Positions 46,216 through 55,404 of a stretch of DNA of 64,000 nt are shown piece by piece (position 1 is the stretch's first letter; every line of letters begins with the position of its first letter). The stretch is from Cellulomonas wangleii. GTDB taxonomy: Bacteria; Actinomycetota; Actinomycetes; Actinomycetales; Cellulomonadaceae. Where the stretch lies: positions 1,860,001-1,924,000 of the forward strand of contig NZ_CP074405.1 of assembly GCF_018388445.1 (NCBI RefSeq), read 5' to 3'. The translations under genes and the position numbers were made by a program. The notes under the pieces were generated by a model that saw only the letters and a program-made list of their open reading frames with translations, had not been told where the DNA came from and searched no databases.

Positions 46216-48735
46216 TCACACCCCCTCCCGCACGAGCAGCGCCACCGGGAGCCGCTCGAGCACCTCGGCCACGCGCTGCACCCCGCCGCCGACCACCCGG
46301 TCGCTCAGCACGTCGTGCCACGTCCCGTCGGGGAGCGCCACGGTGTGGTCGGCCCAGCCGCCCAGCCGCTCGACCGCGGCCGCCAGCCGGGTCGCGACGA
46401 CGACGACGCGCGGGTCGCCGCCCACGGTGCGGGCGTACGTCATGGCGTGCCCCGACGAGTGCGGCAGCGGGACGAACCCGGCGTGCGGTCCGACGAACGC
46501 GTCCGCGACGTCCCGTCGCACGCGCAGCGCCCGGGACGTGACCAGCATCTTCTCGTCCGCCAGGCCGCGCGGACCGGCGCCCTCGTCCAGGCGGGCGAGA
46601 CGTGCGGCCAGCGCGTCCGCGTCGACCGGGCGCCGGTTGTCCGGGTCGACGAGGGTGGGCGTCGGCACCTCGGTGCCCTGGTAGACGTCGGCGACCCCCG
46701 GCAGCGTGAGCTGCACGAGCTTGGTGCCGAGCGTGGCCGCGCGCACCGCCTCGCGGGTGCGCAGGTCCCAGTCCCCGAGCAGCCCCAGCACGACCGGGTC
46801 GGTCCGGGCCTGCCGGGCGGCCGACAGGACGGTCTGCTCGTACGCCTCGTCGGGCGCCGGCCACGTGGTGTGCGACTTGGCCTCACGGACCGCCTTGGTG
46901 AGGTAGGCCACCAGGCGGTCCTCCTCGATGGGCCCGTCGTCGGTCCACGTGCCGGCCAGCGTCTGCCACAGCAGGTACTCGGTGCGGCCGTCGAGCAGCG
47001 TCCCGCGGTAGGGCGCGGACGCCCGCCGCAGATCCTCGACCAGCGCGGACCACTCGCGCGGCAGCTCCGAGATCACGCCGAGCCGGGCCCGGGTGTCCTC
47101 GCCACGCTTGGTGTCGTGCGTGGACAGCGTCGTCATGCCGAACGGTGCGCCCGCCTGCGCCCGGACGGCCCACGCCGCCAGGTCGGTGGGCGTGGTCGCG
47201 AAGCGGACCGGCTCGCCGCCGACCTCGCACAGCGCGACGAGGTGCGTCCACCGGTAGAACGCGGTGTCCTCCACCCCCTTGGCCATGACGGCCCCGCAGG
47301 TCTGCTGGAACCGCACGACGAGCTCGTCACGGCGCGGGTCGCGCGTGCGGCCCGCCGAGCCGGCCTCCCGGCCCAGCAGCAGGTCGACGAGGACGGCCAT
47401 GGTGGCCTCGCGGTCGACGCCGAGGCGGCGGCGGGCCCGCTCGGCGGCCGCGGTCAGGACCGCGACCGACACGGGCGGCGCCGGCTCGCCCGGCACGACG
47501 TACGCGCGGTACCGGTCGAACGCGACGAGCAGCTCGACCAGGCACTCCTCCAGCGCACGCCACGTGTGGTCCCGCAGGCGCAGGTCCTCGTGGCAGATCT
47601 CGGCAGCGAGGTTGGTGAGGCGGTGGACCTCGGCGTACAGGGGCCCGTCGACCACCTCGCGCTTGGCCGTCTCCTCCACCTCGTCGAACGCGTCGGACAC
47701 GTCACCGGTCAGGCGGTGCATGACCGAGCCGAGCAGCGCCGCGCCGCCGGGGTCGACGAACGCCTGCTGCACGCGCCACAGGGCCTCGTAGCCGGTGGTG
47801 CCGGCCGTCGCCCAGTCGTCGGGCAGCTCCTCCTCGCCGGCCAGGATCTTCTCGACGACCACCCAGGCGCCGTCGGTCGCCTCGCGCAGCCGCGCGAGGT
47901 ATCCCGCCGGGTCGGCGAGGCCGTCGGGGTGGTCGATGCGCAGACCGTCCACGACGCCCTCGCGGAGCAGGCGCAGCACGAGCGCGTGCGTCGCGTCGAA
48001 GACCTCGGGGTCCTCGACGCGGACCGCCACCAGGGTGCCGACGTCGAAGAAGCGCCGGTAGTTCAGCTCCTCGTCCGCGACCTTCCAGTACGCCAGGCGG
48101 TAGTGCTGCCGCTCCACCAGCTCGGCCAGCGGCAGCTGCTCGGTGCCGGCGCGCACGGGGAAGACGTGGTCGTGGTACCGCAGCACGGTGGTCGTCCCGA
48201 CGCCGGGGACGTCCTGCTCGACGAGCTGCAGCTCGTCGCGCGCGAGCACGGCCCCGATGCGGTCGCCCAGCACGGGCATCAGCACGGCACCGTCCCCGGC
48301 GGACCAGTCGACGTCGAACCACGTCGCGTACGGCGACGCGGGGCCGTCGGTCAGCACGGACCACAGCGCCCGGTTGTGCCACGCGGGGGTCGGCACGGCC
48401 ATGTGGTTGGGCACGATGTCGAGCACGAGCCCCAGCCCGGCCGCGTGCGCCGCGTCCGCCAGCCGGCGCAGCCCCTGCTCGCCCCCCAGCACCGGGGACA
48501 CGGTGTCGTGGTCGACGACGTCGTACCCGTGCGTCGACCCCGGCGCCGCAGCCAGCACGGGGGACAGGTAGACGTGCGTGACGCCCAGGCCGGCGTAGTA
48601 CGGCACCCGGGCCGCCACGTCGTCGAACGTCAGGTCCTCCCCGAGCTGCACGCGGTACGTGGAGGCGGGGACGCGGTGGCCGGGGCGGACGGAGCGCCGG
48701 TCCGGCAGCGCGCGCTCGACGGGCTGGTCGCTCAT
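46216..48735 (-). CDS. treY: Maltooligosyltrehalose synthase
   Basis: An 839-residue GH13 enzyme that isomerises the reducing-end alpha-1,4 bond of malto-oligosaccharides to the alpha,alpha-1,1 bond. Motifs are ASTYRVQLGEDLTFDDVAAR, DIVPNHMAV, GLRIDHPDGLADP (nucleophile Asp), VVVEKILAGEEELP (Glu) and TLSTHDTKRGEDTRAR. The long insertion and C-terminal domain are full length. ATG 48735 overlaps the glgX stop (ATGA); frame upstream of it is antisense-free but lies inside glgX and is rejected. With TreZ it makes trehalose from glycogen-type glucan. Confidence 0.97.
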   Translation of the reverse strand: MSDQPVERALPDRRSVRPGHRVPASTYRVQLGEDLTFDDVAARVPYYAGLGVTHVYLSPVLAAAPGSTHGYDVVDHDTVSPVLGGEQGLRRLADAAHAAGLGLVLDIVPNHMAVPTPAWHNRALWSVLTDGPASPYATWFDVDWSAGDGAVLMPVLGDRIGAVLARDELQLVEQDVPGVGTTTVLRYHDHVFPVRAGTEQLPLAELVERQHYRLAYWKVADEELNYRRFFDVGTLVAVRVEDPEVFDATHALVLRLLREGVVDGLRIDHPDGLADPAGYLARLREATDGAWVVVEKILAGEEELPDDWATAGTTGYEALWRVQQAFVDPGGAALLGSVMHRLTGDVSDAFDEVEETAKREVVDGPLYAEVHRLTNLAAEICHEDLRLRDHTWRALEECLVELLVAFDRYRAYVVPGEPAPPVSVAVLTAAAERARRRLGVDREATMAVLVDLLLGREAGSAGRTRDPRRDELVVRFQQTCGAVMAKGVEDTAFYRWTHLVALCEVGGEPVRFATTPTDLAAWAVRAQAGAPFGMTTLSTHDTKRGEDTRARLGVISELPREWSALVEDLRRASAPYRGTLLDGRTEYLLWQTLAGTWTDDGPIEEDRLVAYLTKAVREAKSHTTWPAPDEAYEQTVLSAARQARTDPVVLGLLGDWDLRTREAVRAATLGTKLVQLTLPGVADVYQGTEVPTPTLVDPDNRRPVDADALAARLARLDEGAGPRGLADEKMLVTSRALRVRRDVADAFVGPHAGFVPLPHSSGHAMTYARTVGGDPRVVVVATRLAAAVERLGGWADHTVALPDGTWHDVLSDRVVGGGVQRVAEVLERLPVALLVREGV

Positions 48736-50924
48736 ACGTGCTCCCGCCCCAGCCTGCTCGCCTCCCGGGCGGCGGTCGCCGCCGACCCGCTGCCGGACGC
48801 CGAGGGCGTCTCCTGCTCCGGCGGCCGGGTGAGGAGCACCATCGAGCGCGGTGCGAGCGTCACCCGGCCGCGCGCCTTGACCTCCCGGCCCGGGCGCACC
48901 TGGGCGTCGGTGTCCAGCACGGCCGTCCACACCGCGCCGTACTCGGTGCCCGGCAGCTGGAACTGCCTCTTCTCCCAGTGCCCGTTGAACAGCAGCAGGA
49001 AGGAGTCGTCGATGACCTGCTCGCCGCGCAGGTCCGGCTCGTTGATGGCGTCGCCGTTGAGGAACACCATGACCGCGAACGCGTGCTCCGCGCTCCAGGC
49101 GTCGTCGGACATGGTTCCACCGGTCGGGGTCATCCACGCGATGTCGCGCAGGTCGGACTGCCCGCCGTGGTCGGCCGCGCCGGCGAAGAAGCGTCGGCGC
49201 CGGAACACGGGGTGGTCGCGGCGCAGGCGGACGAGCCGGCGCGTGAACTCCAGCAGCGACTCCCGCTCGTCGTCGAGGTGCCAGTCGACCCACGTGATCT
49301 CGTCGTCCTGGCAGTACCCGTTGTTGTTGCCGCCCTGCGTGCGCCCGAGCTCGTCGCCGTGCGCGATCATCGGCACACCCTGCGACAGCAGCAGGGTGGC
49401 GAGGAAGTTGCGCTGCTGACGGGCCCGCAGCGCCAGGATCTCCGGGTCGTCCGTCGGTCCCTCGACGCCGCAGTTCCACGACCGGTTGTGGCTCTCGCCG
49501 TCCCGGTTGTCCTCACCGTTCGCCTCGTTGTGCTTCTCGTTGTAGGACACGAGGTCGCGCAGCGTGAACCCGTCGTGCGCGGTGACGAAGTTGACGCTCG
49601 CGATCGGGCGGCGCCCGGTGTGCTCGTAGAGGTCGGAGGAGCCGGTCAGCCGGCTCGCGAACTCGCCGAGCGTCGAGGGCTCCCCACGCCAGAAGTCGCG
49701 CACCGTGTCGCGGTACTTGCCGTTCCACTCCGTCCACAGCGGCGGGAACCCGCCTACCTGGTACCCGCCCTCGCCGAGGTCCCAGGGCTCGGCGATGAGC
49801 TTGACCTGGGAGATGACCGGGTCCTGGTGCACGAGGTCGAAGAACGCCGAGAGCCGGTCGACCTCGTGGAACTGCCGCGCCAGCGTGGCGGCGAGGTCGA
49901 AGCGGAAGCCGTCGACGTGCATCTCGGTGACCCAGTAGCGCAGCGAGTCCATGATGAGCTGGAGCACCGCGGGCGAGCGCATGAGCAGCGAGTTGCCGGT
50001 GCCCGTGGTGTCGAAGTAGTGCGACGGGTCATCGTCGACCAGGCGGTAGTAGCTCGCGTTGTCGATGCCGCGGAAGCTCAGCGTGGGCCCCAGGTGGTTG
50101 CCCTCCGCCGTGTGGTTGTAGACGACGTCCAGGATCACCTCGATGTCCGCGGCGTGCAGCGCCTTGACCATCTGCTTGAACTCCTGGACCTGCTGCCCGC
50201 TGCCGGCCATCGACGCGTACCCGTTGTGCGGTGCGAAGAAGCCGATCGTGTTGTAGCCCCAGTAGTTCGACAGCCCGCGCTCCTGCAGCGACGGGTCGTT
50301 GACGAACTGGTGCACCGGCATGAGCTCGACCGCGGTGACGCCCAGGCCCGACAGGTGCTCGACGACGGCCGGGTGCCCCAGTGCCGCGTAGGTGCCGCGC
50401 AGCTCCTCGGGGACCGCCGGGTGCAGGCGGGTCAGGCCCTTGACGTGCGCCTCGTACACCACCGACTCGTGGTACTGGTGCTGCGGCGGGCGGTCGTGGC
50501 CCCAGTCGAAGAACGGGTTCACCACGACGGAGGTCATCGTGTGGCCAGCCGAGTCGGTCTCGTTGCGGGTGCCGGGCTCTCCGAACGTGTACGAGTACAG
50601 CGACGGGTCGCCGTCGACCTGCCCGTCGATGGCCTTGGCGTACGGGTCGAGCAGGAGCTTGGAGGGGTCGCAGCGGTGCCCGGCGGCCGGGTCGTACGGG
50701 CCGTGCACGCGGTACCCGTAGCGCTGCCCGGGGGCGATCGAGGGCAGGTAGCCGTGCCACACGAACGCGTCGACCTCGGGCAGGTCCACCCGGGTCTCCG
50801 TGCCGTCGTCGTCGATGAGGCACAGCTCGACGCGCTCCGCGACACCCGAGAAGAGAGCGAAGTTGGTGCCGGTACCGTCGTAGGTCGCACCGAGCGGATA
50901 GGGGCGTCCGGGCCAGGTCTGCAT
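48732..50924 (-). CDS. glgX: Glycogen debranching enzyme
   Basis: A 730-residue GH13 isoamylase-type enzyme that cleaves alpha-1,6 branches and supplies linear glucans for TreY. It has a CBM48 N-domain (about 8-110), VVYEAHVKGLTRLHPAVPEE, VHVDGFRFDLAATLARQFHE-type barrel motif GFRFDLAATL (Asp), LIAEPWDLGEGGYQVGGFPP (Glu), and NFVTAHDGFTLRDLVSYN (Asp). ATG 50924 (MQTWPGRPYPLGATYDG) is the usual start for this family; an ATG 8 codons earlier lacks a ribosome site too. First gene of the trehalose operon. Confidence 0.96.
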   Translation of the reverse strand: MQTWPGRPYPLGATYDGTGTNFALFSGVAERVELCLIDDDGTETRVDLPEVDAFVWHGYLPSIAPGQRYGYRVHGPYDPAAGHRCDPSKLLLDPYAKAIDGQVDGDPSLYSYTFGEPGTRNETDSAGHTMTSVVVNPFFDWGHDRPPQHQYHESVVYEAHVKGLTRLHPAVPEELRGTYAALGHPAVVEHLSGLGVTAVELMPVHQFVNDPSLQERGLSNYWGYNTIGFFAPHNGYASMAGSGQQVQEFKQMVKALHAADIEVILDVVYNHTAEGNHLGPTLSFRGIDNASYYRLVDDDPSHYFDTTGTGNSLLMRSPAVLQLIMDSLRYWVTEMHVDGFRFDLAATLARQFHEVDRLSAFFDLVHQDPVISQVKLIAEPWDLGEGGYQVGGFPPLWTEWNGKYRDTVRDFWRGEPSTLGEFASRLTGSSDLYEHTGRRPIASVNFVTAHDGFTLRDLVSYNEKHNEANGEDNRDGESHNRSWNCGVEGPTDDPEILALRARQQRNFLATLLLSQGVPMIAHGDELGRTQGGNNNGYCQDDEITWVDWHLDDERESLLEFTRRLVRLRRDHPVFRRRRFFAGAADHGGQSDLRDIAWMTPTGGTMSDDAWSAEHAFAVMVFLNGDAINEPDLRGEQVIDDSFLLLFNGHWEKRQFQLPGTEYGAVWTAVLDTDAQVRPGREVKARGRVTLAPRSMVLLTRPPEQETPSASGSGSAATAAREASRLGREHV

Positions 50925-51009
50925 GGCGAAAGCGTGCCAGGGCACCATCGGATCGGCTCGCTGAGCCGGTGTGCCTCAGATCACGTCCGTACGCCGGTGG
51001 CCTCCCGGT

Positions 51010-51813
51010 TCACCCGATCGACACGAGGTCGCGCACGTCGTCGTCCGGCAGCTCGTCGGCCACCGCCGAGACCTGCAGCTCACGCAGCGTCGCGGTGCCG
51101 CGGTGCACCGACAGGAACGCCGTGTCGGACGCGTCGCGGCCGGTCGCGATGCGCACCAGGCTCGACCGCGGGGCGAGCGTCGTGGCGTCGAGCACGCGCC
51201 ACTGATCCTCCACGTAGGCCTCCGCCACGGCGTGGAAGTCCATGGGGTCCAGGCCCGGGGCGTACACCGCCGCGAGCCGGGCGGGGACGTCGAGGGCACG
51301 CAGCAGGGCGACGACCAGGTGCGCGAAGTCGCGGCAGACGCCGCGCCGCGCGAGGAGCGTGCGCACGGCTCCGTCCGTCGGCAGGCTGGCGCCCGGGGCG
51401 TACGCGAGACGTGTACCGACCCACGAGCTGACGGCCCCCAGCAGGTCGACGCCGGCCAGCCCGACGAACTCCGCCCGCGCGGTCGGGGCGAGGGTGTCGG
51501 ACTCGCAGTAGCGGGACGGCCGCAGGTAGAGCAGCTCGTCCGAGGGGTCGCCGGGCTCCGGCTCCGCCGCCCGTCCGGTGACGCTCGCGCGGTAGTCGAC
51601 GGTGAGCGGTCCGGGCTCGACGTCGAGGACGTGGAGCCGGGACCCGTGCGGGTCCACGACCTCGCGCGGCACCACGGGACGACCGCCCGACAGGATGCTC
51701 AGCTCCTCGACCGGGTCGTGGCGGTGGGAGACGGCGATCTCGAGGACGAGGCGCGCAGGGGAGGTGACGTCGAGGACCAGGTGGGCGGTCATGTCGCGAT
51801 GCACGTGCGTCAT
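51010..51813 (-). CDS. Transglutaminase-like cysteine peptidase-fold protein
   Basis: 267 residues from ATG 51813 (273 if the earlier ATG at 51831 is used). The core has Cys160 in RRGVCRDFAHLVVALLRALD, His194 in PMDFHAVAEAYVED and Asp209 in WRVLDATTLAP, an intact transglutaminase triad. An N-terminal beta-rich domain (about 10-95) precedes it. Such actinobacterial proteins may act as proteases or amidases, and the substrate is unknown. No signal peptide. It lies 85 bp upstream of glgX on the same strand but with its own spacing. Confidence 0.8.
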   Translation of the reverse strand: MTHVHRDMTAHLVLDVTSPARLVLEIAVSHRHDPVEELSILSGGRPVVPREVVDPHGSRLHVLDVEPGPLTVDYRASVTGRAAEPEPGDPSDELLYLRPSRYCESDTLAPTARAEFVGLAGVDLLGAVSSWVGTRLAYAPGASLPTDGAVRTLLARRGVCRDFAHLVVALLRALDVPARLAAVYAPGLDPMDFHAVAEAYVEDQWRVLDATTLAPRSSLVRIATGRDASDTAFLSVHRGTATLRELQVSAVADELPDDDVRDLVSIG

Positions 51814-51935
51814 GGTGGCAGCCGTGTGCACGCTTGTCTCGTCAGGGTTCGTGGGAGTTTGCGCCGACCGTGGGGCTCTGCGCCGCTGAAGCGTTTAGCC
51901 CGGGTGAGGGGCTCGGCGCGGCAGATCGTGTCGGT

Positions 51936-51941
51936 TACCGT
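51936..51941 (+). promoter_or_regulatory. -10 hexamer TACCGT of the glycosyltransferase gene
   Basis: TACCGT lies 61 nt before ATG 52003, giving a leader of about 55 nt with GGAGG at 51989-51993. Divergent from the transglutaminase gene. Confidence 0.4.
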
Positions 51942-52002
51942 GACAGGACGTTCTGCGACGCGACGCGACGGGGCGTCGTCGGAAGACCGGAGGCAGGTGC
52001 AC

Positions 52003-53178
52003 ATGGACGGAGCGCCGGATCGCGCGGGAGCGGTGCTGACCGTGATCGTGCCGACGTTCAACGAGGCCCCCAACGTCCCCGAGCTGGTGCGCCGCGTCGG
52101 GGAGGCGACCCGAGGACTGGGTGTCGACCTGCTCGTCGTGGACGACTCCACGGACGACACCGCCGACGTGGCGCGTGCGCTGGCGCCGACCGCCGAGCTG
52201 CCCGTGCGCGTGATCCACCGCCGGACCCCCGAGGGTGGCCTCGGCGGTGCCGTGCTCGCGGGCGTGCGCGCCAGCACGACGCCGTACGTCCTCGTGATGG
52301 ACGGTGACCTGCAGCACCCGCCCGAGCTCATCCCCACGCTGCTGGCGCGGGTGCAGGAGCCCGACGTGGACGTCGTCGTCGCCTCGCGGTACATCGGGGA
52401 CGGCTCCAGCGCCGGCCTGTCCGGCGCGGTGCGCCGGGCCGTGTCGTCGACCTCGACCGCGGTCACACGCGCGATGTTCCCCGTGCGGCTGCGCGACTGC
52501 TCCGACCCGATGACGGGGTTCTTCGCGGTCCGGCGTGCGGCGATCGACCTCGACACGCTGCGTCCCCGGGGCTTCAAGATCCTCCTCGAGATCCTCGCGC
52601 GCCACCCGATGCGCGTGGTCGAGGTCCCGTTCGTCTTCGGCCAGCGTTACGCCGGGGCGTCCAAGGCGAACCTGGCCCAGGGCGTCCACTTCATGTGGCA
52701 GCTCGCCGGCCTGCGGTTCGGGCGGATGTCGCGGTTCGCCATCATCGGCGGACTGGGCGCGCTGGCGAACATCGGGATCGTCGCGGCCATGACGAGCCTG
52801 GGCGCGCACTGGCTGCTGGCCGCGATCGTCGCCGCCGAGGTGACGATCGCGGGGAACTTCCTGCTGCAGGAGCGCTTCGTCTTCCGCGACCTGCGCCACG
52901 AGGGCAAGGGCGTGTGGGCCCGGTTCGGGCAGTCGTTCGTGTTCAACAACGTCGAGACGATGGTCCGGCTGCCGCTCGTCGGCCTGCTGGTGAACACGAT
53001 GCACGTGGCCGCGGTGCTCGCGACGGCGATCACCATCGCGATCGCCTTCGTCGTCCGCTTCACGTTCCACTCCCGCGTCGTGTACCGGCCGCGCGCGTCG
53101 AGCCGGCGTGAGCAGCTGGTCGAGCGGGAGGCCGAGCAGGCGGTCGCCCCGCCCGCCCCGTCGAGCGAGACCGTCTGA
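52003..53178 (+). CDS. Family 2 glycosyltransferase fused to a GtrA membrane domain
   Basis: 391 residues. The GT2 domain (about 10-230) has LTVIVPTFNEAPNVPELVRR, LLVVDDSTDDTADVA and VLVMDGDLQHPPELIP (DxD-like metal site), like polyprenol monophosphomannose synthases. From about 240 there is a GtrA-type four-helix membrane domain (MSRFAIIGGLGALANIGIVA, FLLQERFVFRDLR, NVETMVRLPLVGLLVN, AIAFVVRFTFHSRVVY). It should transfer a sugar from a nucleotide donor to a lipid carrier and help flip it for wall or protein glycosylation. ATG 52003 suits GGAGG upstream. Confidence 0.92.
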   Translation: MDGAPDRAGAVLTVIVPTFNEAPNVPELVRRVGEATRGLGVDLLVVDDSTDDTADVARALAPTAELPVRVIHRRTPEGGLGGAVLAGVRASTTPYVLVMDGDLQHPPELIPTLLARVQEPDVDVVVASRYIGDGSSAGLSGAVRRAVSSTSTAVTRAMFPVRLRDCSDPMTGFFAVRRAAIDLDTLRPRGFKILLEILARHPMRVVEVPFVFGQRYAGASKANLAQGVHFMWQLAGLRFGRMSRFAIIGGLGALANIGIVAAMTSLGAHWLLAAIVAAEVTIAGNFLLQERFVFRDLRHEGKGVWARFGQSFVFNNVETMVRLPLVGLLVNTMHVAAVLATAITIAIAFVVRFTFHSRVVYRPRASSRREQLVEREAEQAVAPPAPSSETV

Positions 53179-53244
53179 CGCTCTCCGCGTGCGCGCGGTC
53201 CCCGAGGGCCCCAGGATCGGGGCACGCCGATCCGGGAGGACGCC

Positions 53245-53787
53245 ATGACGCAGCCCGACGCCACGCGCATCGACCTGACGCTGGTCCGCACCTACCTCAA
53301 CGACCACATCACGGGCGCCAGCGCCGTCGCCTCGCGGGTCCAGCGGATGAGCCGCAACCCCGACGCGGGGCAGGACGCCGCCGACCTCGAGCGGCTGGCG
53401 ACCGAGCTGCGCGAGGAGCGTCGCGTGCACGAGGCCACGGCGCGTGACCTCGGGTTCCGGCTCTCGCGCTGGAAGCACCTCGGTGCCGCCCTCGCCGAGC
53501 GCGTGGCGCGGCTGAAGCCGAACGGCCGCGCCGTCGGCCGGTCCCCGATGACCATCGTCCTGGAGCTGGAGGTGCTGCGCTCGGGCCTCGAGGGCAAGCG
53601 CCTGGGCTGGACGACGCTGCGGGAGCACGCCGTGGCGCTCGACCTCGACGCGGAGCGCCTCGACGCGCTCGTGGCGCGCTCGCGGGAGCAGGCCGAGCTG
53701 GTCGAGGCCATGCACGCCCGGCACCGGGCGCAGGCGTTCGACGCACCCGCCGCGCACGAGGGGCGCGCCGCCGGGGGCCGTGGCTAG
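53245..53787 (+). CDS. Hypothetical helical protein
   Basis: 180 residues, charged and predicted mostly alpha-helical (DAADLERLATELREERRVHE; LRSGLEGKRLGWTTLREHAV; RLDALVARSREQAELVEAMH), perhaps a helical bundle. No signal peptide, Cys or membrane segment. GGGAGGA lies 7-13 nt before ATG 53245, and codon bias is normal. I do not recognise the family; no function is assigned. The following DUF6457 gene has its own -10-like TAGGCT at 53785-53790 overlapping this stop. Confidence 0.75.
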   Translation: MTQPDATRIDLTLVRTYLNDHITGASAVASRVQRMSRNPDAGQDAADLERLATELREERRVHEATARDLGFRLSRWKHLGAALAERVARLKPNGRAVGRSPMTIVLELEVLRSGLEGKRLGWTTLREHAVALDLDAERLDALVARSREQAELVEAMHARHRAQAFDAPAAHEGRAAGGRG

Positions 53788-53808
53788 GCTGCGACGACGG
53801 AGGTGGCG

Positions 53809-54078
53809 ATGGACGCGCTGCAGGACTGGACCGGCCGGGCGGCCCCCGCGCTCGGCGTCGACCCGGCGCTCGTCGCGGCGACGCAGGACGAGGTCCTCGA
53901 AATGGTGCGCGACGTGGCCCACGGCGTCCTGCGCCCCGCCGCCCCGCTGACCGCGTACGTGGTGGGACTGGCGGCCGGCCGGGCCGCCGCCGGGGGTGAC
54001 GACCCCGAGACGGCGGTGCGTGACGCGCTGGCCCGTGTGGCGGAGCTGCTCAGCGAGGAGCCCGCGGCGGCGGGCTGA
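53809..54078 (+). CDS. DUF6457 protein, MobA-associated
   Basis: 89 residues, helical: ALQDWTGRAAPALGVDPALV, then MVRDVAHGVLRPAAPLTAYV and GLAAGRAAAGGDDPETAVRD. Proteins of this type often occur next to mobA in actinobacteria, sometimes fused to it, and are assumed to help molybdopterin-guanine dinucleotide synthesis; that is not proven. ATG 53809 has GGAGG at 53799-53803; a GTG two codons earlier overlaps that site. Its last 29 bp overlap the 3-prime end of convergent mobA. Confidence 0.8.
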   Translation: MDALQDWTGRAAPALGVDPALVAATQDEVLEMVRDVAHGVLRPAAPLTAYVVGLAAGRAAAGGDDPETAVRDALARVAELLSEEPAAAG

Positions 54079-54661
54079 GGGCGGCGGCCACGCGGCGGGC
54101 GGTCGCCAGGTCGTCGGCGTCGTCGACGTCGAGCGCCGTCGCGGCGGACACGGCGACGCCGACCGTGCGCAGGCCCGCCACCAGGTCCCGCGCCGGTCGC
54201 CCGTGCAGGTCCCGGGTCAGCCGCTCGCGGACGGCCGCCAGGCGGTAGGCGGCCAGCAGCGGCTGGGGACGCCCGTCCGGGCCCGCGGCGAGCGCGGCGT
54301 CGAGCGCGGCGTCGGCGTCCAGCGCCGCCAGCAGCGCCCCGACGGCCGGCCCGGCGAAGGGCTGGTCCCCGGCGAGCACGACGACCACCGGTGCGGCCGG
54401 GTGCGCCGCCCGGGCCGCGGCCACACCGGCGCCGACGCCGGCGAGCGGGCCACCGCCCGCGGGCTCCTCGCGGGTCCACACCACGTCGCGACCCACGTCC
54501 TGCGGCTCGCCGACGACGACCGTCGGCAGCGGTGCGACGTCGTCGAGCAGGCGCCGCAACGGGGAGCGGCCACCCACGTCGAGCGCCGTCTTGTCCGCGC
54601 CGCCCAGGCGGCGCGCGGTGCCGCCGGTCAGGACGACCACGACGGCGGGTGCAGCGGTCAC
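54050..54661 (-). CDS. mobA: Molybdenum cofactor guanylyltransferase (MobA-like NTP transferase)
   Basis: 203 residues: AVVVVLTGGTARRLGGADKT is the nucleotide loop with LGG-ADK, and VVVLAGDQPFAGPAVGALLA is the metal-binding region (the usual D-x-P). It should add GMP to Moco to form MGD, the cofactor of DMSO-reductase-family enzymes such as nitrate reductase. GTG 54661 is chosen because TAGCGT ends 7 nt upstream; GTG 54670 is the alternative. Antisense overlap of 29 bp with the DUF6457 gene at the end. Confidence 0.87.
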   Translation of the reverse strand: MTAAPAVVVVLTGGTARRLGGADKTALDVGGRSPLRRLLDDVAPLPTVVVGEPQDVGRDVVWTREEPAGGGPLAGVGAGVAAARAAHPAAPVVVVLAGDQPFAGPAVGALLAALDADAALDAALAAGPDGRPQPLLAAYRLAAVRERLTRDLHGRPARDLVAGLRTVGVAVSAATALDVDDADDLATARRVAAALSPPPRAPR

Positions 54662-54668
54662 GTCCGTC

Positions 54669-54674
54669 ACGCTA
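54669..54674 (-). promoter_or_regulatory. -10 hexamer TAGCGT of leaderless mobA
   Basis: Minus-strand TAGCGT ends 7 nt before GTG 54661 and decides the start over GTG 54670, which the hexamer overlaps. Confidence 0.5.
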
Positions 54675-54690
54675 CGGCCTGCCGGTGCCG

Positions 54691-55404
54691 TCAGCCCGCC
54701 GCGGCGACACGCCGGACGTACGCGGTCGCGGGGGCGGCGGCGACCTCGGCCGGGGCACCCCGCTGGACCGCGCGCCCCGCCTCGAGCACCAGCAGCTCGT
54801 CGGCGAGCTCGAGCGCGTCGCGCAGGTCGTGCGTCACCACGAGCGCGGGCACACCGGCGGCCACGGCCCGGCGGACGACGCCGCGGACCCGGTGCCGCGT
54901 CCCGGCGTCCAGCGCGCCGAACGGCTCGTCGAGCAGCAGGGCCCGCGGGCGCGCGGCGACGGCCCGGGCCACCGCGACGCGTTGGGCCTGCCCGCCGGAC
55001 AACCGGTCGGCGCGCGTCCGGGCGTGCTCCGCCAGGCCGACGTCCGCCAGCAGCGCGTCGGCCGCCGCGCGTGCCGCGGCCGCGCGCACCCCCTGCGCCC
55101 GCGGGCCGAACGCGACGTTCTCGCGCGCGGAGAGGTGCCCGAACAGCGCACCGTCCTGCAGCGCGACGCCCAGGCGGCGCTGCGCCGGCGGCCGGTGGTG
55201 CCCGGCCGCGGCGTCGGCGAGCACGTCGTCCCCCAGGCGCACGTGCCCCGCCGTCAGCGGGACCAGGCCGGCGACGGCCTCGAGCAGCGTCGACTTCCCG
55301 CTGCCGTTGGGGCCCATCACCGCGAGCACCGCACCGGGAGGGACGCGTAGCGCGACGTCGAGGGTCAGGGACCCGCGCTGCACCCGGGCGTGGACGTCGA
55401 GCAT
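54691..55404 (-). CDS. modC: Molybdate ABC transporter ATP-binding protein, short form
   Basis: 237 residues: Walker A VMGPNGSGKSTLLEAVAGL, signature RLSGGQAQRVAVARAVAARP, Walker B ALLLDEPFGALD and LVVTHDLRDALELADEL. It powers molybdate import with ModAB. It lacks the C-terminal TOBE (Mop) domains of E. coli ModC, about 110 residues shorter; a separate TOBE protein is encoded at the head of the operon. ATG 55404 shares a base with the modB stop; a GTG codon just before it is an alternative. GGAGGG lies upstream. Confidence 0.92.
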   Translation of the reverse strand: MLDVHARVQRGSLTLDVALRVPPGAVLAVMGPNGSGKSTLLEAVAGLVPLTAGHVRLGDDVLADAAAGHHRPPAQRRLGVALQDGALFGHLSARENVAFGPRAQGVRAAAARAAADALLADVGLAEHARTRADRLSGGQAQRVAVARAVAARPRALLLDEPFGALDAGTRHRVRGVVRRAVAAGVPALVVTHDLRDALELADELLVLEAGRAVQRGAPAEVAAAPATAYVRRVAAAG

